A stretch of DNA of 64,000 nucleotides from Raineya sp964654605. Lineage in GTDB: Bacteria; Bacteroidota; Bacteroidia; Cytophagales; Thermonemataceae. The stretch covers positions 67,850-131,849 of the forward strand of contig CAZZLW010000046.1 of assembly GCA_964654605.1 (NCBI GenBank), written 5' to 3'. Shown one piece after another: positions 18,009-27,868 of the stretch. The notes beneath the pieces are model-generated. The model was not told the DNA's origin. It made no database searches and was given only the letters and a program-made list of their open reading frames with translations. The position numbers were made by a program, and so were the translations under genes. Every line of letters starts with the position of its first letter. Position 1 is the stretch's first letter.

Positions 18009-20440
18009 TATTTTTTCCAGGATAAAAGTTGCATTTTTAGCTTGTTAAACCAACTTGTAGTTTTTGGTGTGTTCTTTTCCTCATAATATCCATACCCGTA
18101 TCCGTATCCGTATCCATATTTACCTTGCTCTTCAACAGCATTAAGAATAAGACCAACAGAACGAATTTGGTGTAAAGAAGTAATTTTTTGAATATTTTTG
18201 GCAAAACCTCTACGAGAGTAATTAGCCCGAAGCACAAAAAAGCGAACATCAACCTGCGACATAATGAGCATTGCATCTGTTACCAAACCTACGGGAGGGG
18301 TATCTATCAGCACTACATCATAGAGCTCTTTGAGTGTTTTGATAAGTTCTTTGAACTCATTTCTCAAAATAAGTTCCGAAGGATTGGGAGGAACGGGACC
18401 TGCTGAAATGTAAGATAGATTTTCAATTTCTGTAGTTCGCAAACACTCTTCCAAAGAGTGCCTGCCAATGAGAATGGTGCTGATACCCTTTTCATTAGAG
18501 CCGTTTAGCCCTAAATGTACTTTGGGCTTTCGCATATCCAAATCTATAATTACTACTCGCAAACCCGACATCGCAATAATACCCCCTAAATTGATAGTTA
18601 CAAAGGTTTTTCCTTCCCCGCTGATAGTAGAAGTTACAGAAACTACCTTCTGACCCGCTTCTTTTTCAGAACGAGGGAACATAAAATCCAAATTGGTTCG
18701 AATATTTCTAAACGACTCGCTGATAACGGATTTGGGGTTTTGATGAACAATTAGTTTGGAGTGTTCCATTTTGAATCTTCTGTACTTGGGAATAGCTCCT
18801 ACCACAGGCATAGAAACCAACTTTTCTAGCTCTTGTTGTGAGCCGATAGTATCTTTGAGCAGATATTTTCCTACAATAAGAAGCAAGCTCAATAATACCC
18901 CGATACCTCCTGCTACACCATAAATAAGCGTTTTTTTAGGTGAAATAGGTATGGAGGGCATAGAGGCAGGTGAAATGATTTCAAAATTTGGCACAGTTCC
19001 TGCTTCTGCCAAACCAATCTGTATTTTTTGCTGAATAAGATTGTTGTAATAGCTTTGTACGGTTTCGTATTTCTTTTTGAGCTTATTAAATTCTGTAATT
19101 TTAGAAGGAAGTCCCAAAAAATTGGCTTCAATTTCAGCGAGTTTTTGTGTGATTTCAGCAAGTTCTTTCAAGATTTTTTTCTTGTAGCGGTCTATGCTTT
19201 CTGAAATATTTTTTTGCAAATTGTTAATTTTAATATCCAAAGTTTGGTAAGAATACGAAGCCGAAGTTTCTGAAAGCTCTTGCTGTTGGCGAATCTGACG
19301 CAAGCGGTTAAGTTCAGAAATTTGTTGTAAAATTGCCCCATCTACATCGGGCATTAGGGGAATATTTTTAGAATCTACAAAACGCTGATTGACAAATATT
19401 TCAAGTTCAATGATAGTTTGCAGTTTCGCATTGATTTTGTAGCGTTCTTCGGTAAGTTGTTGAATTTTATTAACCAGTTCGCTGATTTTTCCTTCAATAT
19501 TATTGGTTTTGTTTTGAATAATGAATCGTTCCATTTCGGCTTCATAGGCATTGAGTTCTTTCTCAGTTTTTTCTATTTGGGCGTCCAGATACTCTTTCTT
19601 TTGCCTATTTGCTCTATTTTTAATTTCTACACTTTTTACACGATACACTTCGCTGATAGTTCTAAGCACATCGCGGGCTTTATTGGCATTGTAGTCTTTG
19701 AACGTAATAGAGATAATTTTAGCTTGGGGGTTGAGAATAAAGGCTTCCAAGTTATTAGCCAAATAATTCATTGATTTCCCCTTGCTGTTTAGTACAAAAT
19801 AAATGCTTTCGTTGTAATTGGCAAGATTTTGCTTCAGCGAGATAAGTAGTTCTATGTCTTTATTTTTGAGCCATTCGCCAAATCTTCCTTGATATTCGGC
19901 AATGGTATTTTTGTTGTTTTTTACTTCAATTTTGTAGGTTTGAGCATTTTCACTTTCAATGTAAAACTTTTGGTTGTAAAGATTTTCGTTGAGAACCAAG
20001 GCTTGCACTTCAATAGGTGAAAAGCCGTGCATTTCATTATCCAAAATTCTGCCTTCGGCGTAGTATTCTACCGAAAGATTGATATTGTTCAATACTTCCT
20101 CGTAAATAAGCGGTGAGCGAATTACCTCCAATTCACCTGCGATGTTATCAATAGGATTTTCCTGATTTAAGCCAATGCGTAAATCCAGCCCTGCCGATTC
20201 GTCTTTGAATTCCATTTTAAGATTGGCAGTGCTTTGAAAAATAGGCTTGGTATAGCGTAAATACAGATAAGCTACCGAAACAGAAAGAAAAGGGAAAATT
20301 ATGAGCCAATACCAATTTTTACGAAGTATGTAAAGAATTTTGGCAAAATCTATGGCTTCCAAAGGACTTTCGCCGCTATCCGCATTATCAGGTTGCAAAA
20401 GCCTTCTGAAACGTTCTTCTTCGGTAAGGTATTGAGCCAT
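18008..20440 (-). CDS. Wzc-type polysaccharide co-polymerase and BY-kinase
   Basis: An 810-residue inner-membrane protein. An N-terminal Wzz domain has a first membrane segment near residue 43 (WYWLIIFPFLSVSVAYLYL) and long coiled coils at about 270-470. A second membrane segment near 515 (GVAGGIGVLLSLLLI) precedes a cytoplasmic BY-kinase. Walker A is in STISGEGKT, Walker A' in VVIIDLDMRKP and Walker B in VLIDTPP. The C-terminal tail carries a tyrosine cluster (KYGYGYGYGYGYY), the expected autophosphorylation site. Cycling between this kinase and the CpsB-type phosphatase regulates polysaccharide assembly. No glycosyltransferases are adjacent. Confidence 0.95.
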   Translation of the reverse strand: MAQYLTEEERFRRLLQPDNADSGESPLEAIDFAKILYILRKNWYWLIIFPFLSVSVAYLYLRYTKPIFQSTANLKMEFKDESAGLDLRIGLNQENPIDNIAGELEVIRSPLIYEEVLNNINLSVEYYAEGRILDNEMHGFSPIEVQALVLNENLYNQKFYIESENAQTYKIEVKNNKNTIAEYQGRFGEWLKNKDIELLISLKQNLANYNESIYFVLNSKGKSMNYLANNLEAFILNPQAKIISITFKDYNANKARDVLRTISEVYRVKSVEIKNRANRQKKEYLDAQIEKTEKELNAYEAEMERFIIQNKTNNIEGKISELVNKIQQLTEERYKINAKLQTIIELEIFVNQRFVDSKNIPLMPDVDGAILQQISELNRLRQIRQQQELSETSASYSYQTLDIKINNLQKNISESIDRYKKKILKELAEITQKLAEIEANFLGLPSKITEFNKLKKKYETVQSYYNNLIQQKIQIGLAEAGTVPNFEIISPASMPSIPISPKKTLIYGVAGGIGVLLSLLLIVGKYLLKDTIGSQQELEKLVSMPVVGAIPKYRRFKMEHSKLIVHQNPKSVISESFRNIRTNLDFMFPRSEKEAGQKVVSVTSTISGEGKTFVTINLGGIIAMSGLRVVIIDLDMRKPKVHLGLNGSNEKGISTILIGRHSLEECLRTTEIENLSYISAGPVPPNPSELILRNEFKELIKTLKELYDVVLIDTPPVGLVTDAMLIMSQVDVRFFVLRANYSRRGFAKNIQKITSLHQIRSVGLILNAVEEQGKYGYGYGYGYGYYEEKNTPKTTSWFNKLKMQLLSWKK
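18087..18120 (-). repeat. Hexanucleotide repeat encoding the tyrosine tail
   Basis: Tandem TATCCG-like hexamers on the plus strand encode alternating Tyr-Gly in the kinase tail. Copies are nearly identical at the DNA level, so unit number could change by slippage without a frameshift. Confidence 0.7.
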
Positions 20441-20546
20441 AATTGATTATTCAAACAAATCGCTAACACAATTTTCGTAAATATACGAAAAATTGTGGAA
20501 TATTGGTTTTCGGAATTGTAAATTTTTGACCTTCAAAGAAATGAAA

Positions 20547-23500
20547 TTATCTCAAAATATACAACTTTCCATAACCTTTTTTGAAAGCCTTATCGGCTTT
20601 GGTAGCTCGGTGCTTAATTTCTTGCCCATTGAGCTTCATAATTACGCGATACAGATATACGCCATTGGCGAGCCTATCACCAAATTCATCTGTACCATTC
20701 CAAGCGTACTGCGAAATATTGTTACCTACCCGAATGGGTCCGAGTTCGTCTTGGGTGATTTCACGCACCACTTTGCCCGAAACGGTTAAGATTTGAATTT
20801 TCATTTCCTGCGGTACTTCTGAACCTGTAAGCGTGAAAACAAAACGTGTTGAACCTGAAAAAGGATTAGGATAAGGCAAAACATTGGTTACGCTGGCTTC
20901 GTTGATTACCTCAAAACTCACTTGATAAGGTTCCATGCCTGCTCGGTTGCCACGGGCATCTTCGCCATTTACACGAAGTGTATAAATGCCATCTTCTAAA
21001 TTTTTGGGTGTAAATTCTACATCAATATTTCTTCCTTCGCTTCGCCAACGTAAGTCATTGCCACTGAAAGGAATACGCTCAAAAGTACAATTTTCGCAAG
21101 GGCGTTTGAGGCGAATATCCAAGCCAATAGTGTCTTGTTTTTGTAAAAATGGGTTATCGTCGCGTAGGCGTATGCGTATCAGCGGATTAGCGGAAACTAT
21201 ATCGCCGTCTAAAATTCTTGCTCCGTCAAAAGTTACATCAAGAATAGGATTTTTGTTGTCGCGTAAAACTTCATATTTTACCTCTACAATGTTGTTGTCG
21301 TAATATTGCTCTAAAACTTGCTTGGGATTTACATACACCCGCAAAATATTTTCACCATCATTACCAAGTGTCTGTACAGGTACTTCAAAAGTAGTGTATT
21401 CTTGTGGTTTGGGGGCTTTGATACGCATAGTACGGATAGTCTGCCTACCTTTGCTTGGATTGGTGAAGGTACATTCTACAAGTAGAGAGTCCGCTGGAAA
21501 TTCTTTACCCGAAATATTTTCAAAAGCAAAGGGAATACTGAGCGGCTCGCCTTCTTGCTTGGGCGTAATTTTATACTTTTCCAAACCTACTCTTTCGGTA
21601 TTCAAAAAGCCTTCGGGAACGCCGTCATAAATTACTTGCCAGCGTTTCAGTTGTGTAGGGCTAAAATTGATACTATCTTGGGTATAAAGTTGCAAACGCA
21701 AATAAGGATATTGTGTGGCATCAATACTATTGAGGGCAAATGCATACTGATTTTGCGGAACATTGCTGTTCAAAACAACCTGCTGACCTGCTAAATTTTC
21801 TCCAATAATACTCAACCGCCATACATCGGGGCTATTGATAGGTTCAGAAGGCAATATTTTTTTGTAAAGCGTACCCCAAGCGGTTGCGGGTCCTATGCGA
21901 GTAGAGGTAACGGTACCTTTGGTAAAGCCGCCTCCAAACTCATAGTCCATTGAAATAGTTTCCGTAGTTGGGCTTGTTATGGAAGTGGCTATGATTTCCT
22001 GCAATCTTGCACCACCTTTTTGAGCAAACAATATGTATGGTTCGCCTTCGTTCAAGGTTGCCAGTGCCGCAGGCGAGCCTCCCATTGCTTGCAGAGTAGG
22101 CAATGCCGCCGCCCAAGCCGCATTGGTTACGTTTCCTTTGTTAAATACCAAAATGTAGCTTCCTGTGGGTATTTGCAAGAAAGCACTTTGCAAAGCACCA
22201 TTGATAATGGCAGAATTGGTAAAATAATACACCACCGAAGGGCGTTTGCCACAAATAGGAACTCCTGTATTGCTTCCGCCGAATACTTGATAAGGCAATT
22301 TACTTTCCTGTTCAAAAACGACCACTAAAAGTGTATTGGCAAAACAGGGGTCGCTATCGTTGGGGGTAATAAGAGGCAAATCGTTCAGGAAGCAATTGGT
22401 ATTGCTGAAATTTACACCTGCATCGGGGCTATCTTTGCCAAAAGTGCGTACGCGTATGCGATTTTGGACTTGCTTAAATTCCCATTTCCTTTGTAATTCG
22501 TTCTTGACAATCCCTACATCGGTGCTTTTAGAAAATTGAAAAAAATGGCTTTGCGACCAACCAGGGGGGCTATTTTTGATGTAAATAAAACTGCTTTCGT
22601 CCCACAAAATATTAGGATTATTTACGGCATCTGCAAAATTGACACGCCAATAATATACCAAGCTATCCGAAGGTAAAATATCGGTGAGTAAAGTAGTTTC
22701 CCAAGTGGCAATGCTTCCTGCGGGTACAATCCGAGAGCGTTTGATAGGGCTATTAAACTTATGTGTGGTATCAATTTCAAAAATAAAGTCGCGAGGCTCT
22801 AACTGCAAATTAGCGGCTTGTGCCATTAACTTTACAGGCTGACTGCTCACAATGCTGTATTCAGGTGGGAATAAGGCTCTTGCTCCATAATCGGGGATAA
22901 AAATTTCTAAAAAGGCAGTGTTGTTATTCTCAAATACTTCACTGACTTCATTTTTCCAGTCCAAATGCACCTCAAATCGGTTGTTGCCAAAGAAACTCAC
23001 ACCCGCAGGTCGGCGGATAGTGATATACACGCTATCGGTACGGCGAGGGTCATTGTAGCGAATTTCGGGGGTATGGTCAAGGATTGAGCCATTGGGTAAA
23101 GTTTGCTTAACAGAAATTTCAAATTGTGTATTGAAAGTTTTAGAAAGGTTGGCGAGTTTTACTTTCAGAAGCAAAGAATCGGCACGAGCGATTACAGGGG
23201 CATTGTTGAAACCTTCCAGAGAAAGCCAAGCATTTTGGGTGAAAAGGTCGGGGGCATTACCACCTATGAGGCGTACAGCAGGGTCTCCTTGCAGAGCCAT
23301 TTGTTGTACGTGTGCCAAATCCATAAAGTTGGTAGAAGGACTAAAAGCAGGTCCGAAAGTACGAACTACTTGTTGGGTGATTTCCCCCAAAGATTTACCA
23401 AAAAAACTTGCATTGGCGAAAGCCGTAGAGTAGAAGCGTGATGAATAGCTATTCAGATTGGAAGCAAAGCCCAAAGAAGTATTTGCCAGCCAGCCAATAC

Positions 23501-25586
23501 AGCCTCTTTCGGCAGTAAAGAGCCAATCTTCGGCTTGGGTAGGCTTGCCCGAATATACATCTCCCAAACTACAACCATTTCCCAAAAGCAGTGGATATTT
23601 GCCTTTGTTCCGATACCCTTGGGTATCATCAGAGGCTTGCCCAATTTCAATATCGGTGATATTTTGCCCCGAATGTCCAAAGAAAGTCATCAGGGCAGTA
23701 CCTTTGTTGAGTTCATCAGCTACGTTGATGTACTCAACGTTGGCAGAAGTTGATTTGCGAACCGTTTTTACAATCCCTGCCAAAAAATCGGCTTCGGCAA
23801 TTCCTTTGTAAATATTTAAGTAAAAAAGCAAAGAAGCCTGTTCGCCTGCACCAATGCCGCCGCTCAGATGTAAGATGTTTTTTCGCCAAGTATCACCTTT
23901 TCCGAAACCATCTTCGTGTTCTTTTACTTTATTAAGGTAATTGGCAACTTGTTGGGGGGTACGAGCTACCAGCCTTCCCACAGGAATAGCAGGGGCGTAG
24001 TTATACATATCAAAACCCGCAGTAAAGGGCAAATCGCTACCCGGAAAGCCCCAAGTAGGCACTAAATTCATTGCCCAGTGAGCAGGATTGGAACGAATGT
24101 CGTAATCGGTGAAATAAATAGAGCCAAATTGGGCATCAAAAGGACGTAGAGTTATCGGATAACCTATCAAAAACAAGTATTTAGGCGAGCCATTAAAATA
24201 GCAATATCGGGCAAAATTACGAATTGCGAGCGGTGTGTATTCGCCATAGCTGAATTGGTCGTAAAGTTGTAAAATATTTGCAATCAGTGGTCTATAGCTT
24301 CCACCTTGTACAGAGGCTCGGTAATCGGCATAAGCCTGAATTACATTGCTATACCCGCCTGCCGCTTGCATAAGATTGGGGTGTGTAACAATCAGATAAT
24401 CTACTTGTGCAGGATTGAAATTGAAAAAACTCACAGGACGAATCCCAATGACACTTCTGAAATTATTGCAAAAGAAAATTCTTTTGTTGCTGGTAGTGCC
24501 GTCAATGATTGCAGAAACCGTGCCTACGCCTGTGGTGGCAACTCTTCTGATATTATTTTCATCAGTAATATCGTACAATAGTGAGCCATTGGGTACATTG
24601 CTTACATTGATGAGCGAAGTACCGCCTGCATTGGTGGGCAAAAGAAATTCTTTTTCATTCTGATTGTTGGCATTAGGACTTTGAGAATACACCAAACGAA
24701 CAGAAGTAATAGAAAACCAGCCATCGCCGCCATTATGAATGGCTCGTAAAATAAAGTTTCCGTTGGTGGGTAAATCTGCAAAGTTCAGAGTGGCAGGTAG
24801 AAATCCTTGATTGTAGTCGGCGATATTGGGGCTGGCAATGGTTCGTAAAGAGGAAACGGAACTGCCTACCTGAAAGGTAATGGAAACAGGTGCTACACGC
24901 CTGCTCACATAGCGAATTTCCAAATAAGGGCTTTGCCCAAAACTTACGGCATTTTGTACAGGTATGAGAAAATCGCGGTTACCGCTGTAAATAGGCGTAC
25001 TGGTGAAGCCTTCGCCTCTGTCGTAGCTGGCTAAATAGCAAAAGGTTGTGGAAGCAAAATTGTTTTTGCCCGGTGAAAGCTGTTCGGCAAGCACACTGAT
25101 ACGCTCTTCTAAAAGATAGCTTTCGGGGGTATAGCCCAAATCGGGTAAATTAAGAATGGGCATACGTTTGCCTGCAATGCCATTTCGCCAAGTAATAAAA
25201 TATGCCGTAGTATCAGAGTGTAGGTTGTGATAAGGATTGACCTGATTGAATGTATTGGGATAATAAAGTTGCTGGTCAAGAGTGCCGTCGTTGCCTTTGC
25301 CGTAAAATTCTACATAATCGGAAGCATCAAAAGTGCCATCGCCTTCGCCTGCAACAAAAATGGCTTGCTCTTGCCCTCTATGAAAAATCTGAATAAACTG
25401 CGGATTGATACTGGCGGGAAAACCCGCAGATACGAGCTGGGGTTGCGTAATGCGATAAATACCTTTTTGCGTTACGGGAATTTTGAAGTAAGTTTGAGCA
25501 GGATTTATCCATTCATTGCCATAAGGCTGGGCATAAGCTGCATAACAAAGCAAGAAAATAGCAAAAGCAGTAGCAACACGTTTCAT
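20547..25586 (-). CDS. porU2: Type IX secretion system sortase, PorU/PorU2 type
   Basis: A 1679-residue exported protein. It has a signal peptide (KRVATAFAIFLLCYAAYAQ) and a gingipain-like C25 peptidase region with the catalytic histidine in FFGHSGQ near residue 640 and the cysteine in GNGCSLGD near 672. Several beta-sandwich domains follow. A C-terminal type IX sorting or FlgD-like domain has VLPYPNPFSG, a late NGVYLYRV motif and a basic tail. PorU cuts the sorting domain from cargo at the cell surface and attaches it to lipopolysaccharide. It is much longer than the approximately 1160-residue Porphyromonas PorU, which fits the long PorU2-type group in Cytophagales-like genomes. ATG 25586 was preferred to ATG 25595. 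Confidence 0.9.
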   Translation of the reverse strand: MKRVATAFAIFLLCYAAYAQPYGNEWINPAQTYFKIPVTQKGIYRITQPQLVSAGFPASINPQFIQIFHRGQEQAIFVAGEGDGTFDASDYVEFYGKGNDGTLDQQLYYPNTFNQVNPYHNLHSDTTAYFITWRNGIAGKRMPILNLPDLGYTPESYLLEERISVLAEQLSPGKNNFASTTFCYLASYDRGEGFTSTPIYSGNRDFLIPVQNAVSFGQSPYLEIRYVSRRVAPVSITFQVGSSVSSLRTIASPNIADYNQGFLPATLNFADLPTNGNFILRAIHNGGDGWFSITSVRLVYSQSPNANNQNEKEFLLPTNAGGTSLINVSNVPNGSLLYDITDENNIRRVATTGVGTVSAIIDGTTSNKRIFFCNNFRSVIGIRPVSFFNFNPAQVDYLIVTHPNLMQAAGGYSNVIQAYADYRASVQGGSYRPLIANILQLYDQFSYGEYTPLAIRNFARYCYFNGSPKYLFLIGYPITLRPFDAQFGSIYFTDYDIRSNPAHWAMNLVPTWGFPGSDLPFTAGFDMYNYAPAIPVGRLVARTPQQVANYLNKVKEHEDGFGKGDTWRKNILHLSGGIGAGEQASLLFYLNIYKGIAEADFLAGIVKTVRKSTSANVEYINVADELNKGTALMTFFGHSGQNITDIEIGQASDDTQGYRNKGKYPLLLGNGCSLGDVYSGKPTQAEDWLFTAERGCIGWLANTSLGFASNLNSYSSRFYSTAFANASFFGKSLGEITQQVVRTFGPAFSPSTNFMDLAHVQQMALQGDPAVRLIGGNAPDLFTQNAWLSLEGFNNAPVIARADSLLLKVKLANLSKTFNTQFEISVKQTLPNGSILDHTPEIRYNDPRRTDSVYITIRRPAGVSFFGNNRFEVHLDWKNEVSEVFENNNTAFLEIFIPDYGARALFPPEYSIVSSQPVKLMAQAANLQLEPRDFIFEIDTTHKFNSPIKRSRIVPAGSIATWETTLLTDILPSDSLVYYWRVNFADAVNNPNILWDESSFIYIKNSPPGWSQSHFFQFSKSTDVGIVKNELQRKWEFKQVQNRIRVRTFGKDSPDAGVNFSNTNCFLNDLPLITPNDSDPCFANTLLVVVFEQESKLPYQVFGGSNTGVPICGKRPSVVYYFTNSAIINGALQSAFLQIPTGSYILVFNKGNVTNAAWAAALPTLQAMGGSPAALATLNEGEPYILFAQKGGARLQEIIATSITSPTTETISMDYEFGGGFTKGTVTSTRIGPATAWGTLYKKILPSEPINSPDVWRLSIIGENLAGQQVVLNSNVPQNQYAFALNSIDATQYPYLRLQLYTQDSINFSPTQLKRWQVIYDGVPEGFLNTERVGLEKYKITPKQEGEPLSIPFAFENISGKEFPADSLLVECTFTNPSKGRQTIRTMRIKAPKPQEYTTFEVPVQTLGNDGENILRVYVNPKQVLEQYYDNNIVEVKYEVLRDNKNPILDVTFDGARILDGDIVSANPLIRIRLRDDNPFLQKQDTIGLDIRLKRPCENCTFERIPFSGNDLRWRSEGRNIDVEFTPKNLEDGIYTLRVNGEDARGNRAGMEPYQVSFEVINEASVTNVLPYPNPFSGSTRFVFTLTGSEVPQEMKIQILTVSGKVVREITQDELGPIRVGNNISQYAWNGTDEFGDRLANGVYLYRVIMKLNGQEIKHRATKADKAFKKGYGKLYILR

Positions 25587-25651
25587 AGCGAGCATTTTTT
25601 ACCTTTTATACACAAAAAAACAAAAAGGTAAGCAAAAAAGCAAGTATTTTT

Positions 25652-26251
25652 TTAGGGCTTTTTCGAAACGCTCCACTGGATATTTTCATAAATTTCCTGC
25701 AAAGGCAAGTGTATATCCCAATGGGAAATATAACAACTTTCGTTCATATCTTGATAGATTTGCAGTTCCCAAAGAGTATCATTTTTTCGGGTAAAAACCT
25801 CTACATTACATTCCCAAGAGCTAACAAGAACGTAATGCAGGAGTGTTGGGATTTGCTGATAAAATCGGAATTTTGCCCCTCTATCGTAATCGGCGGTGCT
25901 TGGCGAAAGCACTTCTACGATAAGCGTAGGGTTGGTAATGGTATCAAATTCGTCATCAGTAAATTCAGGTTCTCCACAAATTACACTTATATCGGGATAG
26001 GTATAAAATGTTTTTTCAGGAATATGCACTCGCAAGTCGCTAGGATAAGGACGACAATTTCCACCTTTTAGCTTCGTTCTAAATGCGTATATCAAGTTAG
26101 ATATAATTTCATTATGCTTAAAACTCGTTCCTGCCATAGCGAAAATTTCCCCTTGATAATATTCGCTTTTGTAAGGGGCAAGACGCTCTTGAGCTAAATA
26201 CTCCTCTGGCGAAAGATATGTTTTTCTGGGTACAGCAGACATTGTTTGCAC
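25652..26251 (-). CDS. Uma2-family (DUF820) putative endonuclease
   Basis: A 199-residue protein with the Uma2/DUF820 layout: an N-terminal SPEEYLAQE segment, then YYQGEIFAMAG. The PD-(D/E)XK-like core follows with YPDISVICGEPEF, LIVEVLSPSTADYDRGAKF and YVLVSS. The nuclease fold is known for the family; biological roles are largely unknown. It lies upstream of and co-directional with PorU and downstream of the McrB-like gene, separated by a degenerate dispersed element. Confidence 0.9.
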   Translation of the reverse strand: MQTMSAVPRKTYLSPEEYLAQERLAPYKSEYYQGEIFAMAGTSFKHNEIISNLIYAFRTKLKGGNCRPYPSDLRVHIPEKTFYTYPDISVICGEPEFTDDEFDTITNPTLIVEVLSPSTADYDRGAKFRFYQQIPTLLHYVLVSSWECNVEVFTRKNDTLWELQIYQDMNESCYISHWDIHLPLQEIYENIQWSVSKKP

Positions 26252-26307
26252 TTGTTTGATTTGTTACACTGCAACTAATTTGTGGATTGAAAGATTTGGC
26301 GTTTTAC

Positions 26308-26362
26308 ACCACATCTCGCTTCCTGTTTCCTATCTCCTGCCTCTAAATCTTATCAAAATTAC
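26308..26362 (+). repeat. Dispersed 3'-end element, copy F (degenerate right half)
   Basis: It keeps the pyrimidine block (CATCTCGCTTCCTGTTTCC, then CTCCTGCCTC) and a final AAAATTAC resembling the right end of full copies. The left half is unrecognisable. Its right end faces the stop of the McrB-like gene 35 bp away. Confidence 0.45.
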
Positions 26363-26396
26363 AAAATTTTTGCAAATACATCAAGTTTTTGCTGAC

Positions 26397-27659
26397 TTAC
26401 CAGCTCACCCGAATAACTTCCAAGTGCAAGCGTTCATTTTCTAATACTTCAAACTTACCTTTAGTGCTTTCGGCTTCTTCGAGGGCTGTTTGTAAAATTT
26501 CTTGCACCAATTCTTTGGGTTCAAAATAAAAACGTAAAGTAGGAATAACCTGATGATTGAGAATACGCAAGAAATCCAAACTTTCGGCATTTTGCATAAA
26601 ATAGCCGTGTCCGAACATAAAATCGCTACCTTTGTAGTAGGAAATCTTGCGGTTGAGTTCTTTGAGAAAATCGGCATAAGCCAAGTTGATGTGGTCGTAG
26701 CGAGGATACACAGGTATCATTTCAAAATGCTGTAAAAAACTACTATCCGTTTGGTAGTCAATTTCGGCAATATTGATAGTGCCAATGATATAAAGATTAG
26801 GCGGAAGGGCAAAAATTTCTCCCGAATAGGCAAGTGCTACCTGAATTTCGTTATCTTGTCCCAGTCTTTTATCTGCTCCGAGCAAACTAATGGTTTCGCC
26901 AAAAATTTCAGCAGGCTCGCTACGGTGCATTTCATCAATAATAAGCACAAAATTAGAGGGGCTTTCAGGATTTTTCTCATACTCGTTGCGTGCCTTGATA
27001 GCAATTTTTTTCAAAATGCCGTCTTTTATTTTTCCTTTGGCATCTACATCTTCCAAAAAATGCTCGTAGCGATAGTTGGGGTGTAGGGAAATCATTTCAA
27101 ACTGCTTTCCTTGCAATTCTCGTAAGGCTTTTTTGGCATCATTGGTTTTGAGCTTATCCAAACCTAAAATGCCAATAGCCATTTCAATTGCTTTGGAGGT
27201 TTTGCCTGTGGCGGGCGGTCCGTAAAGAATGGTATTTTTGCTGAAAGTGGTAGTTTGCTCTCGTTTTTTACGAGAAACTACTTTGGGAACAAAAACTTTA
27301 AGACTACTTTCAAGGTTTTGGGTGCTTTTTTTACGAATATTTCGTTTGGCTTCGCGAATGAGTTCGGGCTCATCTACTTGTAATTGTTTGCCATATTCAG
27401 TCAGAAACCAACCTTTTTTCTGATAAGGGTTTTTCTTGGTAGTGTAAATGATACCCGCTTCTGCCAAATGGTTTGCCGCACTGCGTATGCGGTTTTTGAG
27501 CTTGAGCCTTACCATTGCCCAAAACTCCGATTTCCTATCCAAAGGCAGGTCTTGAATAATTTTTTGGGCTACTTCCGAAGGTTTTAGGGGTTTGTTGGCT
27601 TCTTTCAGTACGCTAAAAATTGGAAAGAAAAAATCTTTGGTTTTATAGTTGAGGTTCAT
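26397..27659 (-). CDS. Orphan McrB-like AAA+ ATPase with winged-helix N-terminus
   Basis: A 420-residue protein. Residues 1-80 look like an Mrr-N type winged helix (LKPSEVAQKIIQ, SAANHLAEAGIIYTTKKN, GWFLTEYGKQL). Residues about 140-400 form an McrB-type AAA+ module: Walker A GPPATGKT, Walker B VLIIDEMHRSEP, and GTINIAEID where McrB has GTMNTADRS. The segment that normally carries arginine fingers reads SSFLQHFEMIPVYP and lacks the usual RRRF. McrB is the GTPase motor of the McrBC nuclease, but no McrC-like nuclease is adjacent. It could be a regulator or a relic. It diverges from surA. Confidence 0.85.
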   Translation of the reverse strand: MNLNYKTKDFFFPIFSVLKEANKPLKPSEVAQKIIQDLPLDRKSEFWAMVRLKLKNRIRSAANHLAEAGIIYTTKKNPYQKKGWFLTEYGKQLQVDEPELIREAKRNIRKKSTQNLESSLKVFVPKVVSRKKREQTTTFSKNTILYGPPATGKTSKAIEMAIGILGLDKLKTNDAKKALRELQGKQFEMISLHPNYRYEHFLEDVDAKGKIKDGILKKIAIKARNEYEKNPESPSNFVLIIDEMHRSEPAEIFGETISLLGADKRLGQDNEIQVALAYSGEIFALPPNLYIIGTINIAEIDYQTDSSFLQHFEMIPVYPRYDHINLAYADFLKELNRKISYYKGSDFMFGHGYFMQNAESLDFLRILNHQVIPTLRFYFEPKELVQEILQTALEEAESTKGKFEVLENERLHLEVIRVSW

Positions 27660-27812
27660 AAGGGTAGATTTTTGGAAAAAAATGTTTTTACACTAAAATA
27701 AGACGGATTTCGTGAAAGCCATTTCAATCTTGCTATAAAAATGCAGTTTCTTGAAACAAAATCCAAGTATTCGGGCTAAAAATTCTCTAAAATGCTGAAA
27801 TTTGGCTTATGT

Positions 27813-27844
27813 TTTGCAAAGAATAATTGCATTTATTAAGTTTG
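27813..27844 (+). promoter_or_regulatory. Bacteroidota-type promoter for surA
   Basis: TTTG at 27813-27816 and TAAGTTTG at 27837-27844 are 20 bp apart. The site lies 25 bp before the start codon at 27869, giving a short leader. Confidence 0.75.
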
Positions 27845-27868
27845 CAGTCTGAAATATTTTGAATTGCT

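Noticed and set aside
25601..25629. Hairpin ACCTTTT/AAAAGGT as a terminator after the Uma2 gene
   Set aside because: The stem is short, with a long A-rich loop and overlap with the PorU leader; too weak to annotate.
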